This document shows positions 18,289-27,212 of a stretch of DNA of 64,000 bases, piece after piece. Numbering within the stretch: the stretch's first letter is position 1; the number at the start of each line of letters is the position of its first letter. The notes under the pieces are model-generated. The model was not told the DNA's origin. It searched no databases and saw only the letters and a program-made list of their open reading frames with translations. Source of the DNA: DASQPA01 sp963757335 (GTDB lineage: Bacteria; Acidobacteriota; Thermoanaerobaculia; Multivoradales; UBA5704); assembly GCA_963757335.1 (NCBI GenBank), contig CAVWRJ010000002.1, positions 434,001-498,000 of the forward strand. The letters run 5' to 3'. A program made the position numbers and the translations under genes.

Positions 18289-18743
18289 GGTTTTGGGACA
18301 GCTCCGCCCTGCTCCCTCTCCTCGTGCGGGAGCCCACCAGCTCAAAGATGGAAGGCATTCTGCAGCGGGACCCGGAGGTCGTCCTCTGGTGGGCGACTCC
18401 CGTCGAGTGCGTGAGCGCGCTGGCGCGCCTGCACCGGGAGGGCGATCTCACCCCTTCTGACTTACAGAAGGCGCGCGATCTCCTCGACTCTCTGCGGGCA
18501 CGCTGCTTCGAGGTCCAGCCGATTGAAGAGGTGCGCGCCCGCGCCGAGCGGCTCCTCGCCGTCCATCGCCTGCGCGCCGCCGACTCCCTCCAACTCGCGG
18601 CCGCCCTGGTCTGGTGCCGCGATCACCCGCGCGGGGTCAACTTCGTCTCTCTCGACGATCGTCTCCGTCTCGCCGCGGCCCTCGAGGGCCTGCTCGTGAT
18701 GCCCTACACCGAAGAGGTGCACGAGCCCCGTCCGGGGGACTGA
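18285..18743 (+). CDS. vapC: VapC-like PIN-domain ribonuclease toxin
   Basis: 152 residues from a TTG overlapping the antitoxin stop by 4 nt. It has the PIN acidic residues in order: Asp5 in FWDSSALLPLL, Glu in TPVECVSALAR, Asp in LRAADSLQLAAAL and Asp in FVSLDDRL. These four form the Mg-dependent RNase active site. VapC toxins cleave tRNA or rRNA; the target here cannot be told. The partner is the Phd/YefM-type protein immediately upstream. All catalytic residues are intact. Confidence 0.85.
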   Translation: MRFWDSSALLPLLVREPTSSKMEGILQRDPEVVLWWATPVECVSALARLHREGDLTPSDLQKARDLLDSLRARCFEVQPIEEVRARAERLLAVHRLRAADSLQLAAALVWCRDHPRGVNFVSLDDRLRLAAALEGLLVMPYTEEVHEPRPGD

Positions 18744-18808
18744 AGGTCTCGTCCCTTGCCCCCTCAAGGCCCCGTCAAAGTCGAATCTGGCATCGCGAAG
18801 GCTCCTGT

Positions 18809-18872
18809 CGTAGGGGGCACCCCCCTGTGGGTGCCCTGGGAGGGAGGGCGGCCACGGGGGGCCGCCTCTACG
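18809..18872. repeat. Two-hairpin palindromic intergenic element
   Basis: Outer inverted repeat CGTAG (18809-18813) and CTACG (18868-18872) enclose two hairpins: GGGCACCC/GGGTGCCC (18815-18822, 18829-18836) and GGCGGCC/GGCCGCC (18847-18853, 18860-18866). The compact bounded form looks like a REP/MITE-type element. Only one copy is in this window, so dispersal is not shown. Confidence 0.65.
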
Positions 18873-19012
18873 CTCCAAGCCAAAGTTTCTCGAGGGTCGG
18901 GACCTTCCTGCGTCGGGCGCAGCTCGATCCGGGGCTACGGTTCGAGGCGGAAAGGGCGAATTCATAGGGGCGGCTTACTGAATCGCTCGTCGATCCAGGC
19001 CTCGACTTGACG

Positions 19013-19367
19013 CGCCTGCCGCGAGTCACGGCCGGCCCGCCGCGGAACACCACGCGCTTGCCGCGAGTCACCGCTGCCCTGTCGCGGAACACCACGCGCC
19101 TGCCGCGAGTCACAGCCGCCCTGCCGCGGAACACCACACGCCTGCCGCGAGTCACAGCCGCCCTGCCGCGGAACACTACGCGCCTGCCGCGAGTCACAGC
19201 CGCCCTGCCGCGGAACACTACGCGCCTGCCGCGAGTCACAGCCGCCCTGCCGCGGAACACCACGCGCCTGCCGCGAGTCACAGCCGCCCCTGCCGCGGAA
19301 CACTACGCGCCTGCCGTGGAACACTACGCGCGCGCGAGACACAGCCGCCCTGCCGTGGAACACTACG
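19013..19367. repeat. 42-bp minisatellite array (dimer of 21-bp monomers)
   Basis: Seven consecutive units start at 19013, 19055, 19097, 19139, 19181, 19223 and 19265, each 42 bp (the last 43), followed by degenerate 21- and 39-bp remnants. Each unit is two related 21-bp halves sharing CCTGCCGCGnnnCAC. All strands and frames stay open (encoding e.g. RLPRVTAALPRNTT), so apparent ORFs here are by-products. There are no spacers, so it is not CRISPR. The surrounding 18744-19657 holds no convincing gene. Confidence 0.9.
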
Positions 19368-19423
19368 CGCCTGCCGCGAGTCACCGCGAGCCGGCCGGCG
19401 GTGTCTCGCGGCAGGTCGGTTGT

Positions 19424-19549
19424 GTCTCGCCGCCGACGCTTCGTGGCTCGTGGAGGGCCCATAGCGTCTCGCCGCCGACGCCTTGTGGCTCGTGGAGGGC
19501 CTATAGCGTCTCGCCGCCGACACTTCGTGGCCCGTGGAGGGCCCATAGC
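19424..19549. repeat. Second 42-bp minisatellite, unrelated unit
   Basis: Three 42-bp units start at 19424, 19466 and 19508, each opening GTCTCGCCGCCGAC. The sequence differs from the neighbouring array but the period is identical. A partial fourth copy begins at 19550. No gene is supported. Confidence 0.85.
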
Positions 19550-19597
19550 GTCTCGCCGGAGCCGTTCGTGTCTCGCGTGACAGACCCCGAGTCCGAC

Positions 19598-19626
19598 TTG
19601 ACCGCTCCTTCTCCAGAGGGTACCTT
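19598..19626 (+). promoter_or_regulatory. Promoter of the acyl-CoA synthetase gene
   Basis: TTGACC (19598-19603), 17-nt spacer, TACCTT (19621-19626). The -10 context AGAGGGTACCTTGA is almost the same as at the Phd/VapC promoter, suggesting a shared sigma factor or regulator. Leader about 25 nt. Confidence 0.45.
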
Positions 19627-19657
19627 GATCAACGGTCGTTGAAGCTCAACGGACACC

Positions 19658-21566
19658 GTGAAAGCGCCCGCCAAACCCCTCCACCTCGCTCCCGCCAGCC
19701 CCGCCGACATCGAAGCCCGCCAGCTCCCCGGTGGCGGCTGGGTTTTGCGCTCGTCTCAGGAGCTGGGGCCCTATCCGCGGAGCCTCGGCGAGCACCTCGT
19801 CCTTTGGGCGCAGGCGGCTCCGGATCGCACCTTCCTCGCCGAGCGGGACGCCGGAGCGGCGGCGACGCCGGCGACGGCTGTGACGGCGGACGGCTGGCGG
19901 CGGGTGTCGTACGCCGCGGCGCTCGACGCCGTCGAACGGATCGCCGGCGCCCTCCTCGCCCGCGGCCTGGGGCCGGATCGTCCCGTCGCCATCCTCTCCG
20001 ACAACGGGGTCGACAACGGGCTCCTCCAACTCGCCGCCATGCACGTGGGCATCCCGGTGGCGCCGATCTCTCCCGCCTACTCGCTCCTCTCGACCGACCA
20101 CGCCCAGCTGCGCTATCTCCTCGAGCTGACCCGGCCCGGCCTCGTCTACGCCGCGGACGGCGCCCGCTTCGCCCCGGCTTTCGCCGCCCTTCCGGACGCC
20201 GGGAGCGAGATCGTCGTCAGCGCCAATCCTCCCAGCGGCCGCGAGACGACCTTCTTCTCCGCGCTGTCGGCAAATCCGCCGGACCCGGAAGTCGCGGCGC
20301 GCTTCCGGGAGGTCGGCCCCGACACTCTCGCCAAGATCCTCTTCACCTCGGGCTCGACGGGCAGACCGAAGGGGGTCTTGAACACCCAGCGCATGCTCTG
20401 CTCGAACCAGCAGGCGATCGCCCAGGGGTGGCCGTTCCTCGAAGCGCGGCCACCCGTCATCGTCGACTGGCTGCCCTGGAGCCACACCTTCGGGGGGAAC
20501 CACAACTTCAACCTGGTTTTGCGCAACGGCGGCACCCTCTACATCGACGGCGGCAAGCCGGCGCCCGGGCTGATCGAGACGACAGTGCGGAACCTCGGCG
20601 AGGTGCCGTCGACCCTCCACTTCAACGTGCCGCGCGGCTACGACATGCTGCTCCCCTGGCTCGAACGGGACCGCGCCCTTAGCGAAACCTTCTTCAAGCA
20701 TCTGGACGCGATCTTCTACGCCGCCGCGGCGCTCCCCCAGCCTCTCTGGGAAAGGCTCGAACGGCTGTCGATCGAGACCACCGGCGAGCGCGTCGCCATG
20801 CTCGCCGCCTGGGGCTCGACCGAGACGGCGCCCTGCGCCACCCAGGTCCACTTCCCGATCGACCGGGCCGGCGTCATCGGCCTGCCGGTACCCGGCACCG
20901 AGATCAAGCTCGCGCCGATGGCCGCGACCGCCGGCAAGCTGGAGCTCCGGGTCAAGGGCCCCGGCGTGACCCCGGGCTACTGGCGGCACCCCGAGCTTCA
21001 ACGGGAGATCCTCGACGAGGACGGCTTTCTTAAGATGGGCGACGCCGGCAGGCTCGCCGACCCGGAGAACCCGGCGGCGGGGATCGTCTTCGACGGCCGG
21101 CTAGGCGAGAACTTCAAGCTCGCCTCGGGGAGCTGGGTGCACGTGGGGGAGCTGCGCACCGCCCTGGTCGCTGCCCTGGCCCCGGTCGTCCAGGACGTCG
21201 CCGTGACCGGCCTCGACCGGAGCGAGATCGGGCTCCTCGTCTTCCCCAACCCGGCCGGCTGCCGCTCCCTCTGCGCTCCCCTGGCGGATCGACCGGAGGA
21301 TCTACCGCTCGCCGAGCTGATCCGCCGTCCCGAGGTGCGGAAGCGCCCTTTTGGCCGGCCTCGAAGCCCACAACGCCGCCAACCCGGCGAGCAGCCGGCG
21401 GGTCGCCCGGGCGCTCCTCGTGGTCGAGCCGCCCGCGATCGATGCCGGCGAGATCACCGACAAGGGCTATCTCAACCAGCGTGCCGTCCTCGCCCGCCGT
21501 GCCCCGCTTGTCGAGCGGCTCCACGGCGAGGGGGACGACCCGGACGTTCTCCTCCCCGCGCGCTGA
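19658..21566 (+). CDS. Feruloyl-CoA synthetase-like AMP-binding enzyme, frameshifted near its end
   Basis: About 635 residues after correction. Start is a GTG at 19658. Adenylate-forming motifs are FTSGSTGRPKGVLNT, WLPWSHTFGGNHNFN (typical of feruloyl-CoA synthetases), AWGSTETAPC and KMGDAGRLADP. The expected C-terminal DAGEITDKGYLNQRAV is present but in another frame (21351-21566), because CCC at 21346-21348 appears to carry one extra base; the total length is 3n+1, as expected for a single insertion. It activates an aryl or acyl carboxylate to its CoA thioester using ATP. The DHA2-type permease downstream may move its substrate or product. The lesion is either a sequencing error or decay of the very C-terminal lid. 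Confidence 0.8.
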
Positions 21567-21655
21567 CTTAAAAAACCGCTGGCTCGCGCTGGCTTGCGCT
21601 GGCTCGAGAGTTGCTACCCGTCGAGCGAGGACCGAGCGAGGATAAAACGACTCCC

Positions 21656-23354
21656 ATGGCCGAGACTCTCGAGAAACCCCGGCGCGCGAACGCCGAAGGG
21701 CCGCCGTCGCGCCCCTCCGGCCCGGAGCCGGCCGGGCTGCGGAAAGTGGGGGCCCCTCCTCGTTCTCTCGCTCGCCCTCGCGATCATCATCATCGATACG
21801 ACGCTCCTGAACGTCTCCTTGGAGACGCTTATCCGCGAGCTGCACACGACTCTCCAGAGCCTCCAGTGGGTGATCTCCGCCTACTCGCTGACCCTGGCGG
21901 CCCTCACCGTCACCGGCGGGCGGCTCGGCGACATCTTCGGCCGCCGGCGGATGTTCAGGCTCGGGGCGTTCCTCTTCGCCGTCGGCTCGTTCGTCGCCTC
22001 GATCAGCGGCTCGGTGCCGACCCTCATCCTCGGCGAGTCGATCGTCGAGGGGATCGGCGCGGCGATGATGATGCCCGCCACCGCCTCGCTCCTGGTCGCC
22101 AAGTACCGCGGCCACGATCGCGCCCTGGCCTTCGGGATCTGGGGGGGAGTCGCCGCCGCAGCCTCGGCGGTGGGACCGATCCTCGGCGGCTTCCTGACCA
22201 CCCACTACAGCTGGCGCTGGGGGTTCCGGATCAACGTCGGCGTCGTCGCCCTCCTCCTTTTGGGCTCGACGGTGATCGACGACGAGCCGGCCGCCGGCAA
22301 GAAGACGCTCGACGGGGTAGGGGTCCTCCTCTCGGCGCTCGGGCTCTTGGCCGTCGTCTTCGGGATCATCGAGGCGTCCTCCTACGGCTGGGTGCGGGCG
22401 ATCAAGCCGTTCGCCGTGGCGGGGAGAGAGATCTCTTTGAACGGGTTTTCGATCGTCCCCTTCGCCATCTTCGTCGGCCTCCTGATCCTCGCCGTTTTCG
22501 TCCTCTGGGAGCGGCGGGTCGAGCGCCACGGCGGGATGCCGATCGTCTCGACCCAGATCTTCAAGAACCGCAGCTTCGTCGCCGGTGCGTCGGTCGTCGG
22601 GGTCATGATGCTCGCCCAGAACGGCGTCATCTTCTCGCTCCCCGTCTTCTTACAGTCGGTGCGAAACCTGGACGCCTTTCACACCGGGCTCATGCTGCTG
22701 CCGATGTCGGTCCTCCTCCTCGTGATCTCCCCGACCGCCGCGGCGCTGTCGAAAAGGATCCCCCACAAGCGGCTGATCCAGATGGGGCTCGCCGTCAACT
22801 TCTTCGCCCTCCTCCTCCTCCGCTGGGCGCTGGGCGTCACGACCCCGCTCGCCGCGCTCCTCCCCGGCCTCGCGCTCTACGGCATCGGTCTCGGACTCGT
22901 GCTGTCGCAGATCAACAATCTCACTCTCTCCGCGGTGCCGGTGGAGGAGGCCGGCGAGGCCTCCGGGGTGACCAACACCTTCCGCCAGATCGGCTCGGCG
23001 CTGGGCTCGGCGATCATCGGCTCGGTCCTCTTGACCTCGATCGTCGTCGACCTCCAGGGGGCGGTGGGCGCCTCGGCGCAGATCCCGCCCGCGGCGAAGC
23101 CGGGAATCGACGCCATGCTCCGCCAGCAGTCGTCGAGCCTCGCCTTCGGCGCCGGCGGGATGTTCGACCGCTTGCCGCCCGCGACCCGCACCCAGATGCT
23201 CGCCGAGCGGCGGGTGGCGGTGACGAGCGGCAACCGGAAGGCGCTCCTCTACGGCGCCGGCTTCATCCTCCTCGGACTCCTCGTCTCCACCCGGCTACCG
23301 CTCCGGGCGGCCGGGCAGGGGCGGGATGGAGCGGCTCAAGGCAAGGCGAGCTGA
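21656..23354 (+). CDS. MFS permease, DHA2/EmrB-like 14-TM, frameshifted near its N-terminus
   Basis: About 565 residues after correction. The natural start is probably the ATG at 21656 (MAETLEKPRRANAEG), but the membrane part (WGPLLVLSLALAIIIIDTTL and onward) lies in the next frame; one extra A in AAA at 21743-21745 explains it and the total length is 3n+1. Without correction the frame opens from 21594 with an implausible leader. The body has the DHA2 motifs LGDIFGRRRMF, GPILGGFLTTHYSWRWGFRIN and about 14 helices. The family exports drugs or organic anions by proton antiport. It follows the acyl-CoA synthetase and overlaps the convergent muramidase gene by 19 nt. Confidence 0.8.
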
Positions 23355-24112
23355 ACGAGCGCTGCGAGCACCGCATCGTCCACCTCACCGGTGGCGGGGA
23401 GACCCTGCTCGGTCTGGAACTCGACGAGGGCCGCCCGGGTTCGCTTGCCGAGGACCCCGTCCACCGGACCGGGATCGAAACCGCCAAAAGTGAGGTAGAG
23501 CTGCGCCGCGCGGAGGTCGAGGTCCGGCATCGCTCCGAACGAGTATTTCTGGAACTCGCCCCGCAGGCTCACGTCGTAATGATTCTTGGCGAAATCCGGA
23601 CCGTTGTACCCGCGGGCAAAGGACGCCCAGTCATGGGCGTGAAGCGGTAGGTCGAGCCCCGAGGACTGGAGGAACGCGCCGACGCCCAGGAGTTGGGCGT
23701 CCTCGGAGTCGACCATCGCGGCGACCATCGTTTCGACATCGGCGAAGCCCGCCGCGGCGAAGTTGTCCCCCATGATCTGGCCCAGCCCCCAGGAGGTGCT
23801 CCTCAAGGCCGCTGCGCGGTCCTTGGCGATCGCGCGGGACAATCGATCGTACTGATGGGCGCCGCTCGCGCCGTAGCCGCCCGCGGTAGGATCGCTGATA
23901 TCCCCGTCGTCGAAACGGCCGCCGGTCAACTGGTGGAAGTAATGCCGCTCGAAGAGGATCTGGGGCCGCCGGTCGGCGAGAAAACCGCAACCGGACGTCT
24001 CCACCGCCAGGACGGCCCAGATCTCCTGGGCCTTGACGGCGAGCGATTGACCGACGGTCGCGAATCCGGTCTTGCTGAGCGCCCGCGAGCGCCCCACGAA
24101 GCTCACCGCCAT
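23336..24112 (-). CDS. N-acetylmuramidase (DUF3380) with C-terminal peptidoglycan-binding domain
   Basis: 258 residues. Residues ~25-185 match the DUF3380 muramidase fold: AVLAVETSGCGFL with the probable catalytic Glu, PQILFERHYFHQLTGGRF, TSWGLGQIMGDNF and WASFARGYNGPDFAKNHYD. Residues ~200-258 are a PG_binding_1 domain (DLRAAQLYLTFGGFDPGPVDGVLGK, split here as a trihelical repeat). The start follows AGGAGG. Such enzymes are common as phage or tailocin endolysins, but no phage genes surround this one, so it may be a domesticated lysin or a housekeeping cell-wall enzyme. No signal peptide is evident. Confidence 0.9.
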   Translation of the reverse strand: MAVSFVGRSRALSKTGFATVGQSLAVKAQEIWAVLAVETSGCGFLADRRPQILFERHYFHQLTGGRFDDGDISDPTAGGYGASGAHQYDRLSRAIAKDRAAALRSTSWGLGQIMGDNFAAAGFADVETMVAAMVDSEDAQLLGVGAFLQSSGLDLPLHAHDWASFARGYNGPDFAKNHYDVSLRGEFQKYSFGAMPDLDLRAAQLYLTFGGFDPGPVDGVLGKRTRAALVEFQTEQGLPATGEVDDAVLAALVQLALP

Positions 24113-24208
24113 GGGCTTCCTCCTGTCAAGAGAATATGAAAAGTATAGCAGCAGCCGCTCTCAGGTGCTGAAACGCCGGCGGAACCGATACGTAATACGA
24201 TAAGCGCC

Positions 24209-25357
24209 ATGCGACACCCCCGTCCTCCAATCTTCGCTCTCGTGCTCCTGGCCGCCTGCCTGGGAGCCCCGGCCCCTTCCGCCGCGGCGACGCCCCCGGT
24301 GCCAACCCCGATACCAGCGCCATCCCAGACCGCGGCGATTCCGGGAATCCCGGCCCCGGTCGAGGGAAACTGCACTCTCTCTGATTTCAGCTTCGCGAGC
24401 GGCGAGGTGCTTCCCGCGCTCCGGCTCCACTACACCACCGTCGGCACCCCTGTCCGGAATGCGGACGGGGTGGTGCAGAACGGCGTCCTCCTCCTCCATG
24501 GCACGAGCGGGGACGGCCAGGGATTCCTCCGCGAGCCGTTCGCCGGTCAGCTCTTCCGCTCCGGGCAGCTCCTCGACGCGGCGCGTTATTACATCGTCCT
24601 CCCCGACGCGATCGGCCATGGCAAGTCGAGCCGCCCGAGCGACGGGCTCCACATGCGTTTCCCGAAGTACAACTACGACGACATGGTGCGAGCCGAACAC
24701 CTGCTCGTCGAGTGCCTCGGGATCGATCACCTCCGCCTGGTGATGGGCACCTCGATGGGCGCCATGCACACCTGGATGTGGGGATACTCCTACCCCGACG
24801 CCATGGATGCGCTGATGCCGCTCGCCAGCCTGCCGGTCGAGATCGCCGGCCGCAACCGGATGATGCGGAAGATGATCATCGACTCGATCAAGGGCGACCC
24901 CGAGTGGAAGCAGGGCGAGTACAAAGCCGAGCCCCGCGGCCTGATCTCGGCGATCCACACCCTGCTCTTCATGGTATCGAGCCCGCTCGAGTGGCAGAAG
25001 GAGGCGCCGACCCGCGAGCAGGCCGAGGCGCTCCTCGACGCGCAGGTCGAGCGCTTCAGAAAAACCCTGGACGCCAATGACCTGATCTATCAATTCGACG
25101 CCTCCCGCGATTACAACCCCCTCCCTCACCTGGGAGAGATCCGCGCCCCCCTCTACGCCGTCAACTCCGCCGACGACCAGGTCAACCCACCGGAGCTCGG
25201 TATTTTGGACCAGGCCATCCACCGGGTCCCCCACGGCCGCTACATTCTCCTCCCCATCACCCCGGAGACCCGCGGCCACGGCACGCACTCCCTGCCGGCG
25301 ATCTGGGGAAAGTATCTGGCGGAGCTGCTGGCGGCGGCGGAGCCATCCGGGAAGTAG
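24209..25357 (+). CDS. Secreted alpha/beta hydrolase of the MetX (homoserine acetyltransferase)-like family
   Basis: 382 residues with a signal peptide (IFALVLLAACLGAPAPSA). Catalytic motifs: oxyanion HGTSGDG, nucleophile elbow GTSMGAMHTW, Asp in NSADDQVNPPE and His in RGHGTHSLP. MetX proper is cytoplasmic and makes O-acetylhomoserine; export here indicates a hydrolase or acyltransferase acting outside the cytoplasm, not methionine synthesis. A TACGAT box at 24196-24201 ends 7 nt before the ATG, so it may be leaderless. It is convergent with the CoA ligase. Confidence 0.85.
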   Translation: MRHPRPPIFALVLLAACLGAPAPSAAATPPVPTPIPAPSQTAAIPGIPAPVEGNCTLSDFSFASGEVLPALRLHYTTVGTPVRNADGVVQNGVLLLHGTSGDGQGFLREPFAGQLFRSGQLLDAARYYIVLPDAIGHGKSSRPSDGLHMRFPKYNYDDMVRAEHLLVECLGIDHLRLVMGTSMGAMHTWMWGYSYPDAMDALMPLASLPVEIAGRNRMMRKMIIDSIKGDPEWKQGEYKAEPRGLISAIHTLLFMVSSPLEWQKEAPTREQAEALLDAQVERFRKTLDANDLIYQFDASRDYNPLPHLGEIRAPLYAVNSADDQVNPPELGILDQAIHRVPHGRYILLPITPETRGHGTHSLPAIWGKYLAELLAAAEPSGK

Positions 25358-25364
25358 GGACGCC

Positions 25365-27062
25365 TCAGAGCCCCTGGCGCAAGCGGAAGCGCTGGAGCTT
25401 CCCGGTCTCGGTGCGCGGCAGGGTGTCGACGAACTCGATTTTTCGGGGATATTTGTAGGGTGCGATGTGGGCCTTGACGAACTCCTGCAACTCGCGGGCG
25501 GTCGCGGGGCTCGGCTCGGCCCCATCGTTCAAGATCACGAAGGCCTTGACGAGCTGGCCCCGCTCCTCGTCCGCGACGCCGACCACCCCGCACTCTTTCA
25601 CCTTGGGGTGGTCGAGGAGCACGCTCTCGACCTCGGGCCCGGCGATGTTGTGCCCCGAGGAGATGATCATGTCGTCGGTCCTGGCCTGAAACCAGAAGTA
25701 GCCGTCCACATCCATTAAGTAGGCGTCACCGGTCACATTCCAGCCGTTCTCGACGTACGCCTTCTGCCGCTCGGGATCGTCCAGGTAGCGGCAGCCGGTG
25801 GGGCCGACGACGGCGAGCCGGCCGATCTTCCCCGGCGGGAGGTCGGCGCCCTCTTCGTCCACGATCTTCGCCTGGTAGCCGGGGACGACCCGGCCGGTCG
25901 AGCCGGGGCGGGAATCCTCTGCGGACGAGCCGATGAACTGGTGGAGCATCTCGGTCGAGCCGATGCCGTCGATGATCTGCACCCCGGTCACCCGCTGCCA
26001 GGCCGCGAAGGTCGAGGCCGGCAGCATCTCGCCGGCCGAGACGCACTTCTCGAGGCTCGACAGGTCGTAGCTCCCGGCGACCCCGGCCATGGCGCGGTAG
26101 GCGGTGGGAACGGTGAAGCAGATCGTCGCCCGGTAGTCCTCGATGCCATGCAGGAGGTTGGTCGGCAACGGCTGTTCGAGGAGCAGCACCGAGGCGCCGA
26201 AGCGCAGGGGAAAGAAGAGCAGGCCACCGACGCCGTAGGCAAAGGCGAGCGAGGGGGAGCCGCAGAAGAGATCGTCCGCCGTGGGCTTCAGGACATAGCG
26301 CGGAAAGCAGTCGGAGACCGCCAGGATGTCGCGATGAAAGTGGAGAGTGCCCTTGGCCTTGCCGGTGGTCCCCGAGGTGAAGAGGATCGCCACCACGTCG
26401 TCGGCGGCGGTGTCTCTGGGAGTGAAGTCGGCGGGCTTGTCGCGGAGGAGGGATTCGAGCGAGCCGGGGACGTTGCCGTCGGGATCGCCCGCAAAGTGGA
26501 CGACCCGCGCCCCCGCCCGAGGTGAGCCGTCGGCCGTCGCCCGCATCGCCTGCTCGCAATCCGCGGCCACCCGAGCGTCGGTCAAAGCGAGTTGGATCTT
26601 CGCCTTGTCGGCGATGTAGACCAGCTCGCGTACCCGGAGGATCGGCATGGTGCAGACGACGACCCCGCCCGCCTTCGCCACCGCCAGCCAGCAGGCGGCG
26701 AGGAGCGGCGTGTTGGGGCCGCGGAGGAGCACCCGGTTCCCCGGCACGAGCCCTAAATCCTCGACGAGGACGTGGGCGATGCGGTTGACCTTCTGGTAGA
26801 GGTCCCGGTAGCTCCAGCGGCCGCCGGGGAAGAGGATCGCCGTCCGTTCCCCGGCATTGCCGGTATCGGCGACATGGGTGGGATCGGCGGCGATCCAGGC
26901 GTCGAGGAGCTCGGCGGTGCAGTTGAGCCGCGGCGGATAGCGGAGTTCCGGCACGCCGGTATAGATCATCTGCGGCCACAGCTCGGCCGGCGGCAGGGCC
27001 TCCCGGCAGAAGGTGTCGAGATGACCGGTCGGTTCTGGGGGTCGGGCTGGCGAATCCGCCAT
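25365..27062 (-). CDS. Benzoate/2-aminobenzoate-CoA ligase-like AMP-binding enzyme
   Basis: 565 residues. Motifs: ILFTSGTTGKAKGTLHFH (P-loop), DGIGSTEMLHQFI, YVENGWNVTGDAYLMD and C-terminal lid DDMIISSGHNIAGPEVE with the lysine in KYPRKIEFVDTLPRTETGKL. SSGHNIAGPEVE is characteristic of aryl-CoA ligases of the benzoate/aminobenzoate class. It catalyses ATP-dependent thioesterification of an aromatic acid with CoA, cytoplasmic. The hydrolase and TetR genes lie upstream on the same strand across a palindromic element, so the three may form one regulated aromatic or fatty acid locus. A repeat-derived linker (HVADTGNAG) occurs near residue 65. Confidence 0.85.
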   Translation of the reverse strand: MADSPARPPEPTGHLDTFCREALPPAELWPQMIYTGVPELRYPPRLNCTAELLDAWIAADPTHVADTGNAGERTAILFPGGRWSYRDLYQKVNRIAHVLVEDLGLVPGNRVLLRGPNTPLLAACWLAVAKAGGVVVCTMPILRVRELVYIADKAKIQLALTDARVAADCEQAMRATADGSPRAGARVVHFAGDPDGNVPGSLESLLRDKPADFTPRDTAADDVVAILFTSGTTGKAKGTLHFHRDILAVSDCFPRYVLKPTADDLFCGSPSLAFAYGVGGLLFFPLRFGASVLLLEQPLPTNLLHGIEDYRATICFTVPTAYRAMAGVAGSYDLSSLEKCVSAGEMLPASTFAAWQRVTGVQIIDGIGSTEMLHQFIGSSAEDSRPGSTGRVVPGYQAKIVDEEGADLPPGKIGRLAVVGPTGCRYLDDPERQKAYVENGWNVTGDAYLMDVDGYFWFQARTDDMIISSGHNIAGPEVESVLLDHPKVKECGVVGVADEERGQLVKAFVILNDGAEPSPATARELQEFVKAHIAPYKYPRKIEFVDTLPRTETGKLQRFRLRQGL

Positions 27063-27113
27063 GGCCCCTACGCTAGCCCCAGAGGGGCCGGCCGGTCAAC
27101 GTGGCCGCAGAAA

Positions 27114-27212
27114 CGGTAGTGCCTTTCGAGTTGGATCCTGCGGGCGGGCTCCTTCGGGCGCTCTGCGCAGCCAGTCTCCCGTCCTCGGAATCCAACTCGA
27201 AAGCCACTACCG
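27114..27212. repeat. Palindromic dispersed element, copy B
   Basis: Arms 27114-27135 and 27191-27212 pair at 21 of 22 positions; the core 27136-27190 is nearly identical to that of copy A (4933-4986), including CCTTCGGGCGCTC and GCGCAGCCAGT. The arm sequences differ from copy A, yet remain self-complementary. It overlaps the stop codon of the alpha/beta hydrolase gene and lies in the 150-nt gap before the CoA ligase on the minus strand. Confidence 0.8.

Noticed and set aside
19013..19549. CRISPR array
   Set aside because: Units are contiguous with no unique spacers, and no cas genes are present.
19007..19642. Repeat protein genes (RLPRVTAALPRNTT or VTRGRRVVFRGRAA)
   Set aside because: Both strands and several frames are open over a minisatellite; this follows from the repeat itself, not from coding selection.
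23336..24112. Prophage or tailocin remnant
   Set aside because: Only the muramidase is phage-like; no holin, spanin, structural or integrase gene is nearby and no attachment repeats were seen.
24209..25357. Methionine biosynthesis homoserine O-acetyltransferase
   Set aside because: The sequence is MetX-like, but a signal peptide and lack of met neighbours argue against a biosynthetic role.
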